A stretch of DNA of 37,643 nucleotides from Gnetum montanum (taxonomy: Eukaryota; Streptophyta; Gnetopsida; Gnetales; Gnetaceae): NCBI GenBank assembly GCA_015680685.1, contig MNCI01002924.1:307758-345400 (forward strand), written 5' to 3'. Positions within the stretch are counted from its first letter, which is position 1; every line of letters starts with the position of its first letter. The notes under the pieces are model-generated. The model made no database searches. It was not told the DNA's origin and worked only from the letters and a program-made list of their open reading frames with translations. The position numbers and the translations under genes are program-made. Shown here piece by piece: positions 19,932 through 29,340 of the stretch.

Positions 19932-20688
19932 TGATGAGTGGTGAGGTACCCCTACACTCAACCATATGAATACAAACGTTACACGCGTGATCCCGTCGAA
20001 CTTCGCAAACTAAGTGCCTACACGCCTTATGGAACACTTAAGGTTAATCATTCATTGTCTTTCCAGACATACTTGTATTTGTCACGGTGTATGGTTAAGT
20101 TTGAGGTATGTGATTTTTATAGCTTTTCTGTTTTATCTCCTATGCTGACAAGGTGAAGGGTGAAGAGACTAATTAACTAACTTTAACTAACTAACTAAGC
20201 CTTAATTAACCTAGCATCAGTATCTGTTCCCACTTACCGTTCACACCCTGAACCAATGCAACCTTGGTTACCAAATGCTATTCGTTGCTGGGATCACCCA
20301 AGCGTAACGCACGTGCTCGAAGCGATTGTACTGTGCACTTAACTATGAGAGAAGGGTTGAGAGAGGTTTAATGACTAATAAAGCATTTAAATGATAAAAA
20401 ATAAATAACAATAAATAAAATCCTATTTAGCCTATTCCATGCACTACAAGGTTTATCCAAGAAGTTCGTCTTTATTTCTGTACACAAATTTGTGTTTAGG
20501 TACAATATTTGCTCGAATAAAGATTCGTTCACTTTGGAGCTCCTACTGCGGGCACATGGAAAATATTCTATCTCTAGGGAGGTAAAACTGCCAGAGTTTC
20601 GCTAAGGGTCTAGATTTAGATGAAAAACAAGGGAGAGCCGCCTCTTATTTATAGATTTGACGACGCACTGCGATATCGCGTCCCATCA
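19932..20688 (-). repeat. 5' LTR of element C
   Basis: 757 bp, TGATGAGTGG to GTCCCATCA on the plus strand; TATA box on the minus strand at 20646-20653. Only one GCGATATCGC unit remains between the TATA box and the LTR edge, against about six in the 3' LTR. Outside that array it aligns end to end with 13679-14520. Confidence 0.88.
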
Positions 20689-20693
20689 GTGAC
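20689..20693. repeat. Target-site duplication of element C (right)
   Basis: GTGAC, the exact partner of 13674-13678. Confidence 0.9.
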
Positions 20694-21228
20694 TAACTTA
20701 CATTAACTATTCACTAACTAAGTTCTAATTGTTCCTAACACTAGTATCCGTTCCCACTTGCCGCACACATCTTAAACCAGTGCAACGCTGCTAGGATTAC
20801 CAACGCTAATCGTTACTGGGTTACTACACACATGCTTGAAGCGATTGTACTGAGTGTACTTAATTAGGAGAGTCAAAGGTTGAGAGAGAGATTAATTAAC
20901 TAGGAAATCATTTAAACATTCAACAATAATTAATTACTATTTAGCTTAATCTGTATGCTGCAAGGTTTATCATAAAGTTCGTCTTTATTGTCGTACACAA
21001 ATGTGTGCTCAGGTACAAATTGCTTGAATAAAGATTCATTCACTCTATGACTCCTACTGCGGGCACACAAGAATTATTCTAACTCTATAATGGTAAAACT
21101 GTAAGAGTTTGGCCAAGGGTCTAAGTCTAACTATCTAGAACTAAGGGCGCTGCCTCTTATTTATAGAAGATGAGGCAAGACGTGATATTGCATATGCGAT
21201 ATCACGTAGGTGATATCGGGGCTCATCA
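20694..21228 (-). repeat. 5' LTR of element B, second piece
   Basis: Continues the LTR cut at 13678 and ends GGGGCTCATCA. The TATA box is on the minus strand at 21158-21165, followed by three GATATC-type units. Joined to 13427-13678 it gives about 787 bp, close to the 802 bp of the 3' LTR of B. Confidence 0.85.
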
Positions 21229-21758
21229 CCTGGGTTATGAATAGTTGAGTGAAGATTCTGATACACAATTCCTTAATCAAAGTCAACGAGGGGAACATCG
21301 TTTTGTGGCAAACCTCCTGGGGTAGGTTCACCACCCTCGTTTTCGCTTAGGACATACAGGACATCTTGAGACCACTTCCCCTTTATGGATTTGTAATGTC
21401 TCTCTTGTTGTAAATCCCTTTGGCGTTGTGCCTCCATGGGTCGATAATATCTCAAATCTTGTTCATGCACAACGTACTCCGATTGTAAGTATTGCATACC
21501 AATTCGTGTGAGAGCATGAAGAAGCATGCATGGGATTGAGCGATTGAAAGGTAACACTATGTTACCTTCTAAATCATGCCATTGCAGTTGTTCATCTTGG
21601 TGGAGGGTAAAGCTAAAGTTTGGTATATACTCATCAAGATGAGCATATACTATGCGAAACTATTGGGGCACTAGTGGATCATCATGTGCACTCCACCTCT
21701 AATTGTTCATTGTGTCAGACCTAGTCGGTGAAGCACTCTCATAAGAAGAAGGAGACAT
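21229..21758 (-). pseudogene. Gag N-terminal region (element O), interrupted by B
   Basis: ATG at 21758 begins MSPSSYESASPTRSDTMNN, followed at once by a TAG. A later open frame (21273-21557) matches the N-terminal gag of B and C (LLHALTRIGMQYLQSEYV, VLSENEGGEP). The reading reaches the edge of B at 21229, where gag is split; the rest lies at 7139 and below. More diverged from B and C than they are from each other. Confidence 0.7.
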
Positions 21759-21876
21759 GATTGATTATTCAGTGTACAATACTCTTTTTCGATGATTGTA
21801 GAATAACTAATCCTAAGGGTTCGTTCCAATGATGGAAGGATTTCCTAAGTTCTAATCAACACACAAACAACAAAAT

Positions 21877-21893
21877 CCTTAACAACGACGCTA
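21877..21893 (-). other. Decayed primer-binding site of element O
   Basis: The minus strand reads TAGCGTCGTTGTTAAGG one base from the LTR, recognisably the same tRNA-Asp-type site as in B and C but with more substitutions. Confidence 0.6.
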
Positions 21894-21894
21894 A

Positions 21895-22724
21895 GGATGA
21901 GTGGCGAGGTACCCCTACACCCAACCATACAAATAGGAGCGTTCATGCACGATTCGGTCGAACTCCAAGGATTAAGTGCTTATGTGCTTACACAAAACAA
22001 GGATGGGTTATGCAATCGTTGTCTTCCCAAGCTTACTTTGTAAGGCACAATTGTATGGTTAAGTAAACTTGAGGTATATGATTTTTGTGCTTTTTATGTT
22101 TTATGTTGTTGGTGCTTAAAATAGGGAAATGAAATAATTTAGTAACTAATTTGATTTAACTAATTAACTATTCTCTAATTAGTCCTAACACCAGCATTCA
22201 TTCCCACTTGTCGAACACATCTTGAACCAGTGTAACACTACTGGGATTACCAAATGCTAATCATTACTGGGTTACCAAGTATTCCACGTATGCTTAAAGT
22301 GGTCATGCTAAGTGTGCTAATTCGTTGATAATTAACAATTCAATAGAAATAACATTGATTAACTATTGAAAGCATCGAATAACAGTAAATAACATGAAAT
22401 GCAATAATTAAGCTATTCTGAATGTTGCAAGGTTTATCATAAAGTTCGTCTTTATTTTCGGTCACAAGGTGTGCTCGAGTACACAATACTCGAATAAAGA
22501 TCCGTTCACTTTATGGCTCCTATTGTGGGCACTCAAAAATAATTCTAACTTTGGAAGGGAAAAACTGCAAGAGTTCGACTAAGGGACTAAAAAAAACTAA
22601 TACCAAACCAAGTGTCTTGGTCTTTTATTTATAGGCAACAAGATAGGCTCCGACATCACATGTTCGATATCGCGTATCCAATATCAAGGGTTCGATATCG
22701 AGGATTCGATATTGGGACTCATCA
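21895..22724 (-). repeat. 5' LTR of element O
   Basis: 830 bp, from GGATGAGTGG (first T changed) to GACTCATCA. The TATA box is on the minus strand at 22626-22633. Its U3 array consists of about four TTCGATATCG-type units (22660-22715), a variant of the GCGATATCGC unit of B, C and D. Its right edge marks the boundary with low-copy DNA; the five bases after it are TTACC. Confidence 0.82.
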
Positions 22725-25255
22725 TTACCTATTCCATTTGTTCACCATTGTCTAATAAAACCACCTTCAAATTTAATTCTAATGAACTAGAAACCATAGG
22801 TTGCCCTATGAAGAACCCTTACCTAGATTTAAACACAATACTAATAGTAATATTTTTTGAAGATAAAGCAATGATTAAGAATATGCCTAAAACCATACCC
22901 CAAAACAACATTCCTAGTAAAATATATTAATCAAGTTTACACATGAAATTAAAAATTACATGATCTATATATAAATGCATCTTTCAAAGCTTACATGTTA
23001 AATTCACTTTGGCAAGATACACGTTTTGGTGATGCGTGTTACAACTACCTTGGATGTCGAGTGAAAAATCTTAAAATGTGGCCTTCCTTTGAAATGGAAG
23101 TAGTTCCTAGGGATAAATAATCCTCACCTCAAGCATATGGAGTGAACCGCACTACTATGAAGTCAAAACCCTAATCTCGTTCCTTCCTGCGCAAGATTAG
23201 AAAGCAGAAAGATATAAAACTCAAACTATGTTGGCCATGTGGTGTTCCTAAGCACATAAGAGCCTTGCTAACCACACAACCCAAATTGGGGGAAACCTTT
23301 TGACAATACCATAATACATTGTCTCTCCATTTGCAACAGCACCCACGTTCATATATAATTATGATTTGATCTATCTCATTTCATTTCATTCATCCATTCA
23401 TGAGTTCGAGAATGCATGGCACCAGAAGAAGAAGAAACCTCCTCGAATATTCCATGAAGAGACCGTTCACCCACAAAAACATTAATAAAATTAATGGTAC
23501 CACATCACACAAATTGACATATTCCACGTTCACATGAGTTGGAAAATCTTAGGAATAATAAAAGAAAATAAAATGTGGAGACAATGGTGGAGATTATCCC
23601 TGCATTGCATGGATCAAAACGGTGCCACGTAGACAACATGAAGTGCTGGCGTTCAAAGCCAAAAGCGACAGCGCAGCTCACCAAAGTGAAAGAAAATGGA
23701 GCAAAATCAAACGTGCTGCTGTTCCAACTATAATAATAATAATAATAATACATGTTGAAAATATAATGCTGGATTAAGGTTGGGAATCGTCATCATTGCA
23801 AATTGACGCCCCTGGTTTTTCCATGTATGGTGCTTTTTACACTAAAATGCTTCATTTTTAAGGTTTCGCATCTTAACATGGATGATGATACGTCATTTGA
23901 TGTAAAATGCTAGCTCTATTTTTGTTTCTCTGGCATTTTTTTTTGCATTGTAGTTTTTTAAAGGATAGTATATTTTTTTGGCGTTTTGAGTAATTTTTGT
24001 TAAATACAACATTGCTGTGTTTTTTTAGAGATTTAGTCACCATCTTATAATTACCTTGTTTCTTAATTGTAGATATCCTTCTGACCAATTCTTATTTCTC
24101 AGCAAGTTGTAAAAGCCTTGACATGGAAACCCAAATTACAGGCTTCTCCAAGTTCAATGTCAGTAGGCAATTGAAATTCTAAAAATGTTTTCCCCTATGT
24201 AAATAAAAGTTTAGTTCAGTTACATTAAGTAATATTTATATATCTTAACTTGAATTTAATGCTAAAGCTTGATTGTAATTGCTAAATTATTGTCAACTTT
24301 CAGGTTGTAGAATCAAAATTATAGGATATTACAAAATGCACTTATTTTAACCAAACAATGTATCCTGGTTACTTTAATGATTTGCAAGGAAGAAGTTGCC
24401 CGATTGAGTCACCTTGAGCCATGATAATATTTTTTATAGTTCTTATAATATCTTATATTAGCTATCTTAAGTATAATTATAGTCAAATTATTTTAAGTTT
24501 AAAAGCCTCTAACCAAACAATATATATTTTATAAAAAAATATTAACCTTGTTTGCTAAAAAGAGTTAATTACAACAATGATCCTATTTCTCATGTTCAAA
24601 ATAGGAAAATATTTTTAACATTAACCGCATTTAATACTACACACAAATTTGAGGTCAAACTTGTCATGCAAGCTCTGCTATAAAATTCCAATCCACCGTT
24701 AAATTCCACGAAAAAAGGTAAATACCATCGAAAAAAATGCAAAATAATATATACATATATAGATATATATATCGCATATGCAAATTGGACGTCAAACATC
24801 ATGTAAGTTCGGCTGTCGAATTCCCAATCCACCGTCAAATTCCAACTCAGGCAAGGCACCAGCACCGGGGACAGCTCCCAACAAAATCGCGAGACACAAT
24901 AAATCCAGCTAAACCACAATAAGCAATCCCTAATCCATCCCGTAAGAAAGAAAAAAAAAAAAAACACAGCCCCCCCAAAACGGGGTAACGAAAAAGAGCA
25001 TATAACACGGAAAATATGTCCACGAAGGCATCTGTCAAAAATAAACCACGGTTAAAACACGAATAACGGCGCGGCGTTTGGGCTCCCCTCGAGCCAATTC
25101 TAAGGCAGGGCACGAAACCACGAGGCCGCAAAAGACGTCAACTGCCGTCATGTTGGCGACAATACGTCAACCGACGGACGGACACATAACGTGAAATACC
25201 ACTCAAACTCCAAAGATATTTAAAAAAAGGAAAAAAAAAAAAACACTCACGACAC
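22725..25255. other. AT-rich intergenic DNA upstream of the Aux/IAA gene
   Basis: No convincing coding region on either strand. It holds an AAT microsatellite at about 23731-23750, an AT-rich dinucleotide stretch near 24747-24772, and short A-runs near 24946-24964 and 25227-25242. The end (25140-25255) rises in GC toward the promoter. Confidence 0.6.
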
Positions 25256-25760
25256 ATGTCGTTGATGATGCAGCCGCGTCTTCCTGGGGTGGGGCCCACG
25301 CTGGGCTCCACCTCACTGCCTCGCGGGAGCGGGCCCACCGACGGCGGGCAGGCAGCCAATCGGGGGCCGACAGACAGGCCACGTGAGGCGTTCCCGCGAA
25401 GCCAGCCGGGAAACGCGGGGCCCACCGCCAGCCGGTCAGCCAGGCAGCCAACCGGAAAGCCCAGTTGTCGGTGGGCCCCGCGGGGAGGAGGAGGTTGTCC
25501 CCCGCAGGGAGTCAATGTCCGGGTGGGCCCCGCCTGTCGCGCCTTTTGGCATGCCCCCCCAAATTTTTTTCTGCTTTTTATTTTTTTCACTTCCCCATGG
25601 ATGGCTGTGTGGGTGGGTAGGTCGGGCATGGCCATGCTGTACATCCCACCCATGCGTTTCGTCTTCCCCCACCAACGCTGACGTCACGCCTCGTGCTGGC
25701 CGTCCGATGGCCGACATTAATTATTGATCGGCGCAGCATAATCAGGCCATGCCGTGCCTA
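25256..25760 (+). promoter_or_regulatory. GC-rich promoter region of the Aux/IAA gene
   Basis: A strongly GC- and CpG-rich block (25256-25560) precedes the gene. TGTCGG, the preferred ARF-binding hexamer, occurs at 25466-25471 (plus) and as CCGACA at 25367-25372 and 25711-25716. Other TGTCNN sites include 25257-25262, 25516-25521 and 25535-25540. TCP-type GGGCCCAC sites lie at 25292, 25331 and 25418, and the reverse GTGGGCCC at 25471 and 25523. A CCAAT box is at 25356-25360 and a TGACGTCA palindrome at 25679-25686. Aux/IAA genes are classically ARF-activated, so feedback by auxin is plausible but not shown. Confidence 0.5.
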
Positions 25761-25766
25761 CAAAAA
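25759..25766 (+). promoter_or_regulatory. Possible TATA-like element (TACAAAAA)
   Basis: The best A-rich candidate between the GC-rich block and a pyrimidine-rich leader (CCTCGCCTCTCTGTG). It is a weak match to TATAAA, and the gene may be TATA-less. Confidence 0.3.
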
Positions 25767-25807
25767 CCCTCGCCTCTCTGTGCCACTGCTCTGCTTCTCT
25801 TTGTTGC

Positions 25808-25902
25808 TGTTGTTTTTAGGCATTTCAGTTTCTCCGAGCGAGATTTGCGATTTNGTTGTTGTTTTTAGGCATTTCAGTTTCTCCGAGCGAGATTTGCGAT
25901 TT
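25808..25902. repeat. 46-bp direct duplication around an N in the gene leader
   Basis: Bases 25808-25853 recur exactly at 25857-25902, offset by 49, with an N at 25854. The length equals that at 2637-2730. Probably an uncollapsed contig overlap, so the real leader is likely about 49 bases shorter. Confidence 0.85.
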
Positions 25903-25994
25903 CTGCTTTACCCGGTTTCTGGAATCTCCTTTTGGAAGACGATCATTTCTGTTCCCTGTTTCTGGTTCTGGTTCTGGTTCTGGTTCTCTCGTAT

Positions 25995-26009
25995 ATGGAC
26001 GGTCCTTAA
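25995..26009 (+). CDS. Four-codon upstream ORF in the Aux/IAA leader
   Basis: ATG GAC GGT CCT TAA (Met-Asp-Gly-Pro) is the only ATG I see between the presumed start of transcription and the main ATG, 142 bases before it. The context (GTATATGG) is weak, so many ribosomes would scan past. Four GGTTCT repeats lie just upstream. If the leader contains an intron this ORF may be absent from mRNA. Confidence 0.3.
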   Translation: MDGP

Positions 26010-26151
26010 GGCGATAGCAGAATCAAAGGAAGTAGGAACAACATTTTGTTGCATTTTGTTGTGTCTGGATTGGCCTCTGCGAGCCGTCCCGGCGTGATAT
26101 TTGGGAAGCTCTTCTTTCTGCCTGGTTTGGTTTGGTTTTCTCTGCGTTTTC

Positions 26152-28199
26152 ATGGACTCCGATACGAATTACAAGGAAACCGAGCTGCGTCTCGGCCCGC
26201 CCGGCGCATCTTCGCCGGTTCGCGAGACGAAGAATTTGCTCGTCGTGGAGACGAAGAAATGCTCCGAGGACAGCTCCAGTTCCAGCGCCACTTCTGAGCT
26301 CGCCTTGCTCAGCCCTCGCCGCAGCAGCGCTGAGAAGAAGCTTTTTCCAGACGATGATGAAAAGTCTCCTCAGCAGCAGCAGCAGCAGCAGCAATCTCAG
26401 AATAACCAGCAGCAGCAGCAGCAGCAAAAGACGAACCAGAACCAGTTCTGGAATACTGCTGCGCCTGCTGTGCAGATACAGGGTTTGGCTGGAGCCAAAC
26501 GAGGGTTTTCTCAGGCCATGGAGGGCCGCAAGGTTTGGGGATTCTCTCCTGATAAGCTGAGCGTGGATACTGGTGCGGCCAGCAAGAATGGAAGTACTGT
26601 TGTTTTGCCGCCCATGGTGGCCGGGTCTCCTAAAGCTGGCCCTCCTGTATGGCCTGCTGAACATGCTTTCATGAATGGATCTTCTGCTCCTGTTCCCCGT
26701 TCTGGCTCTGCAGCTGCTGTGAATCTGAGCAACAATGGCAGTAGACAGCTTCTGAATGATGCACCTGGTTCGAGTTCCAGGGAGCCTGTGGCCGCGAAGG
26801 TTTCTGTTCCTGAGATGCCGGTGGCTCCGAAAGCTCCGGAGGAAAGGCCCTCTGCTCCCAAGTAAGGACCTTCTTATAGCATTTTGAAATCCCAGGGCAC
26901 TCTGGTTTTTGGTTGGAAAGATTTCTGTTTTAGAGTTCAATGATTATGTGTCTTGTCCCTGCAAGTAATTTAGAAATTTCGGTTCGAGTCTCTGTATCAG
27001 TTGTGAACATTTTAACTTGATTCTGTTGGAGCCAGATCTTGTATTGAAGTCTTTGTTATGATCTTTCTGTATTAGAGTTTTTCCCCTTTTTACTTGTGTT
27101 TGGAGCCTTCGTTTGTTGTTGATGTCTCTTGGAATTGGACAACGACGCTGCTTTTGAATTTGTTAAAAATGTTGCCTTGGCTTTGGGTTACCTGGTTTTA
27201 GAACCTGCTAGGCCCTCACATTGAAAGATCTCATCATATGAGTTATATAAATCTCTATCTACCACTTTGAATATTGTCTTTGTGTCCTGCTGAATGAGCT
27301 ATGCTGAAATATTCTATCAAGGGGTTATACTAATTTGTGACGTGATTCTGCAGAGTTCAAGCAGTGGGTTGGCCACCAATCCGTAATTTCAGAAGGAACA
27401 GTTTGGCTCCTAAGCAAGCTGATGATAAAGAGAGCAAATTGGGGAACGGTGCCTTGTATGTGAAAGTTAGCATGGATGGAGCTCCTTATCTGAGAAAGGT
27501 TGATCTCAAAATGTACAAAAAGTACCAGGAGCTTTCTTCTGCTCTTGAAAGGATGTTCACTTGTTTTACCATTGGTAAGTATATCTTCTTTCTGTCTGAT
27601 GTGATGAAATCTTGTTTAAGCAGATAAGATTCTTGGAGCCAATGTGGTTCAATGATTTCAGGTCAGTATGGCTCTCACGGAACAACTGGTAGGGATGGCT
27701 TAAGCGAAAGCAAGCTAATGGATCTGTTGAGCGGCTCTGAATATGTTCTAACCTATGAAGACAAAGATAGTGATTGGATGTTGGTGGGGGATGTTCCATG
27801 GGAGTAAGTGTTTTTTTTTCTTGACGAACTATTGAGGTTTTTCCCCGCTTGCACTCTAGATGCAGTAGTTTTTTGTTAAATGATATTTACGTTTTCTGTG
27901 TTTTTTGCAGGATGTTTGTTGATTCTTGCAGGAGACTGCGAATAATGAAAAGTTCTGAAGCTATTGGCCTTGGTATGTTGTAAATCATGACCTTATTTTG
28001 TTTTAAAATAAAATTGAAATGAAAACTGAGGATTGTTATAATCTGAAGGATCAACACCAGAAGTCTTTTATGATTCTTTGGGTTGTTTTCATTCATGATA
28101 GGTGTAGCAGTTTAGCGAGAAATCATTTATACTACTAATTAGAATTTTTTTTTGGGTGCAGCTCCCAGGGCCATGGAGAAAAGCAAAAATAGGTGTTAA
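26152..28199 (+). CDS. IAA9-like: Aux/IAA auxin-responsive repressor, IAA8/IAA9/IAA27 type
   Basis: Five exons (26152-26861, 27354-27574, 27662-27803, 27911-27972, 28162-28199) with GT-AG introns encode 390 residues. The nuclear protein represses ARF transcription factors and is destroyed when auxin joins it to TIR1/AFB F-box receptors. Domain [11 protein letters not shown] (9-18), a co-repressor EAR motif in which the usual LRLGL reads LRLGP. KR at 116-117 (GAKRGFS) is the conserved basic pair. Degron: AVGWPPIR (240-247). PB1 domains III-IV run 271-378, with basic-face Lys274 (YVKVSMDG) and acidic DKDSD (344-348). The ending [15 protein letters not shown] typifies the IAA8/9/27 clade. Gln runs lie at 74-81 and 86-92. 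At 390 residues it is long for the family because of the domain I-II spacer. Upstream in-frame codons lack an ATG. Confidence 0.95.
26371..26427 (+). repeat. Two CAG/CAA glutamine runs in exon 1
   Basis: Seven CAG plus CAA (26371-26394), then after SQNN six CAG plus CAA (26407-26427), encode 8 and 7 Gln. Near-pure CAG makes these likely to be polymorphic. They lie in the disordered spacer between the EAR motif and degron. Confidence 0.9.
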
Positions 28200-28558
28200 T
28201 GCTTTGAGAGTGACCTACTCTCTGGCCTGTGTGGTATATGTATAGTGTTATCAGTGAATGACATCCAGAGAACTGAAGGACTGTATGTTTATTCGTTTTG
28301 ACAAGCAGTGCTGCACCAGATCTGATTTCTTTTTCAGCAATGGAATAGAAATTATCAAGCTGGGGGCTGTAATTTCTTCTTGCATTTCCTGAAGGTGATG
28401 CTGCACATACACACTGGTCAGATGCAGGTAGGCCATCATTGCGGGGTGGAGGAGTTATGGCACTATTAAAGGCAATTACTGATTTGGCTGTTACGCATTT
28501 TGGGAAGCCCGTGCATCCTTATAGGATTCAAGTAAAGAACTCTTCAAAAGGATGAATG

Positions 28559-28564
28559 AATAAA
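28559..28564 (+). terminator. Candidate polyadenylation signal of the Aux/IAA gene
   Basis: AATAAA, 360 bases after the stop, in an AT-rich stretch. A 3' UTR of about 380 bases is reasonable for this family, but plant signals are loose and other sites are possible. Confidence 0.35.
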
Positions 28565-29034
28565 TTAACTGCACAAGTTGCATCAATGCTATGTATTCTG
28601 CACAGCTTAGCAGTCCTGAAGTTGTCACTGTTTAGATGCCGAGTGTAAATTTGACTCATCGAATTTCTCCAAGAAATAGTTTTAAAAACAATTGTGATAA
28701 TATTGGTTATTGTTACCATGTTTAAGATACAGGCATGGTTAACTGAATGAAAGATGCATTTTGCTGCACTTTTATAATTCCAATGCCTGTAGGGTTTTTT
28801 TCGTAGTTAAGTTGTTAAGGGCTTCATCAGAAATATCTCAATTTTTTTTCTGGAATGTTGAACTATGATCATTAAAGTGGCGTACTATTGTGAGTGTTAT
28901 GTATGTAAAAGTGTCTTACCTATGATTATCTAGTTGATGTTCTATCATTTACAATGAACTTGTCTAGCAAATGCGGTCTAAATGAATGTTTTTCTTGCTA
29001 TATTTCTAATTATATTGTCTGGTAATTATTTCTC

Positions 29035-29340
29035 TGTTCATTTCATGTTCTGATTTGAACCCAAATCCAATATATTGCACAAATTAACTATTTCTGCGTT
29101 CAATGCATTTCCTACGTCGAACCAGATCCAATTTTGCGTCATTTATAACTACTGGAAAATCTTTTTGAGTCAGACAGGTATAATGATTTTCTGGGTCAGT
29201 ATCTACCATTTCTGATAGCGTTCATTTCATATTCTACGTTGAACCCATATCCAAGTTTTGCATCATTTGTAACTTCTGCAAAATCTTTGAGGTCAGAAAG
29301 GCATAATGATTTTCTGGGTTAGGATCTACTATTTCTGATA
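29035..29340. repeat. Tandem duplication, about 122-bp unit, 2.5 copies
   Basis: 29096-29217 and 29218-29340 are aligned copies (shared blocks include TAATGATTTTCTGGGT and TTTCTGATAGCGTT). A more diverged partial copy lies at 29035-29095. Confidence 0.8.

Larger units (their letters stand above)
13679..20688 (-). mobile_element. Element C, complete gag-protease non-autonomous LTR retrotransposon
   Basis: A 7010-bp element with 3' LTR (13679-14520), polypurine tract, non-coding 3' domain, retropepsin, zinc knuckle, gag, tRNA-Asp-type primer site and 5' LTR (19932-20688), flanked by perfect GTGAC duplications. It sits inside the 5' LTR of B and is the youngest insertion of the nest. It lacks all pol functions beyond protease, so movement would require reverse transcriptase and integrase in trans. 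Gag is open except for single stops. The LTRs differ by a few percent, mostly C/T and G/A changes, so the insertion is not recent. Confidence 0.9.
7140..21228 (-). mobile_element. Element B, gag-protease non-autonomous LTR retrotransposon, split by C
   Basis: B has its 3' LTR at 7140-7941, an internal region at 7942-13426, and a 5' LTR in two pieces (13427-13678 and 20694-21228) separated by element C. Without C it is about 7.07 kb. It encodes gag, a zinc knuckle and a broken retropepsin. Between the protease and the 3' LTR lie about 2 kb with no reverse transcriptase, RNase H or integrase. It inserted into the gag of O, flanked by CCTAG and CCTGG. Its organisation is the same as in C, so the lack of pol is a family trait and not a private deletion. 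Confidence 0.85.
3999..22724 (-). mobile_element. Element O, outer Athila/Tat-type LTR retrotransposon, nested and degenerate
   Basis: In minus-strand order, O comprises the 5' LTR (21895-22724), a tRNA-Asp-type primer site (21877-21893), the gag start (21758-21229), then after an interruption the rest of gag, zinc knuckle, retropepsin and the start of reverse transcriptase (7139-3999). The break falls inside gag, exactly where element B (7140-21228) sits. Flanks CCTAG (7135-7139) and CCTGG (21229-21233) look like an aged 5-bp target duplication. The reverse transcriptase is cut again by X at 3998. RNase H, integrase and the 3' LTR would lie beyond the window. Many stops and frameshifts make it a pseudo-element. 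It is the oldest member here because it hosts the others. Confidence 0.8.

Noticed and set aside
25138-25727. Several long frames on both strands across the GC-rich block
   Set aside because: GC-rich DNA has few stops; no domain is visible, and the block fits a promoter upstream of the Aux/IAA gene.
26023-26940. A 305-codon minus-strand frame opposite exon 1
   Set aside because: It is a shadow of the Aux/IAA exon; the Leu-rich run is the reverse of the CAG repeats.
26978-26990. GGTTCGAGTCT, similar to a tRNA B box
   Set aside because: It lies in intron 1, with no A box, acceptor stem or cloverleaf around it.
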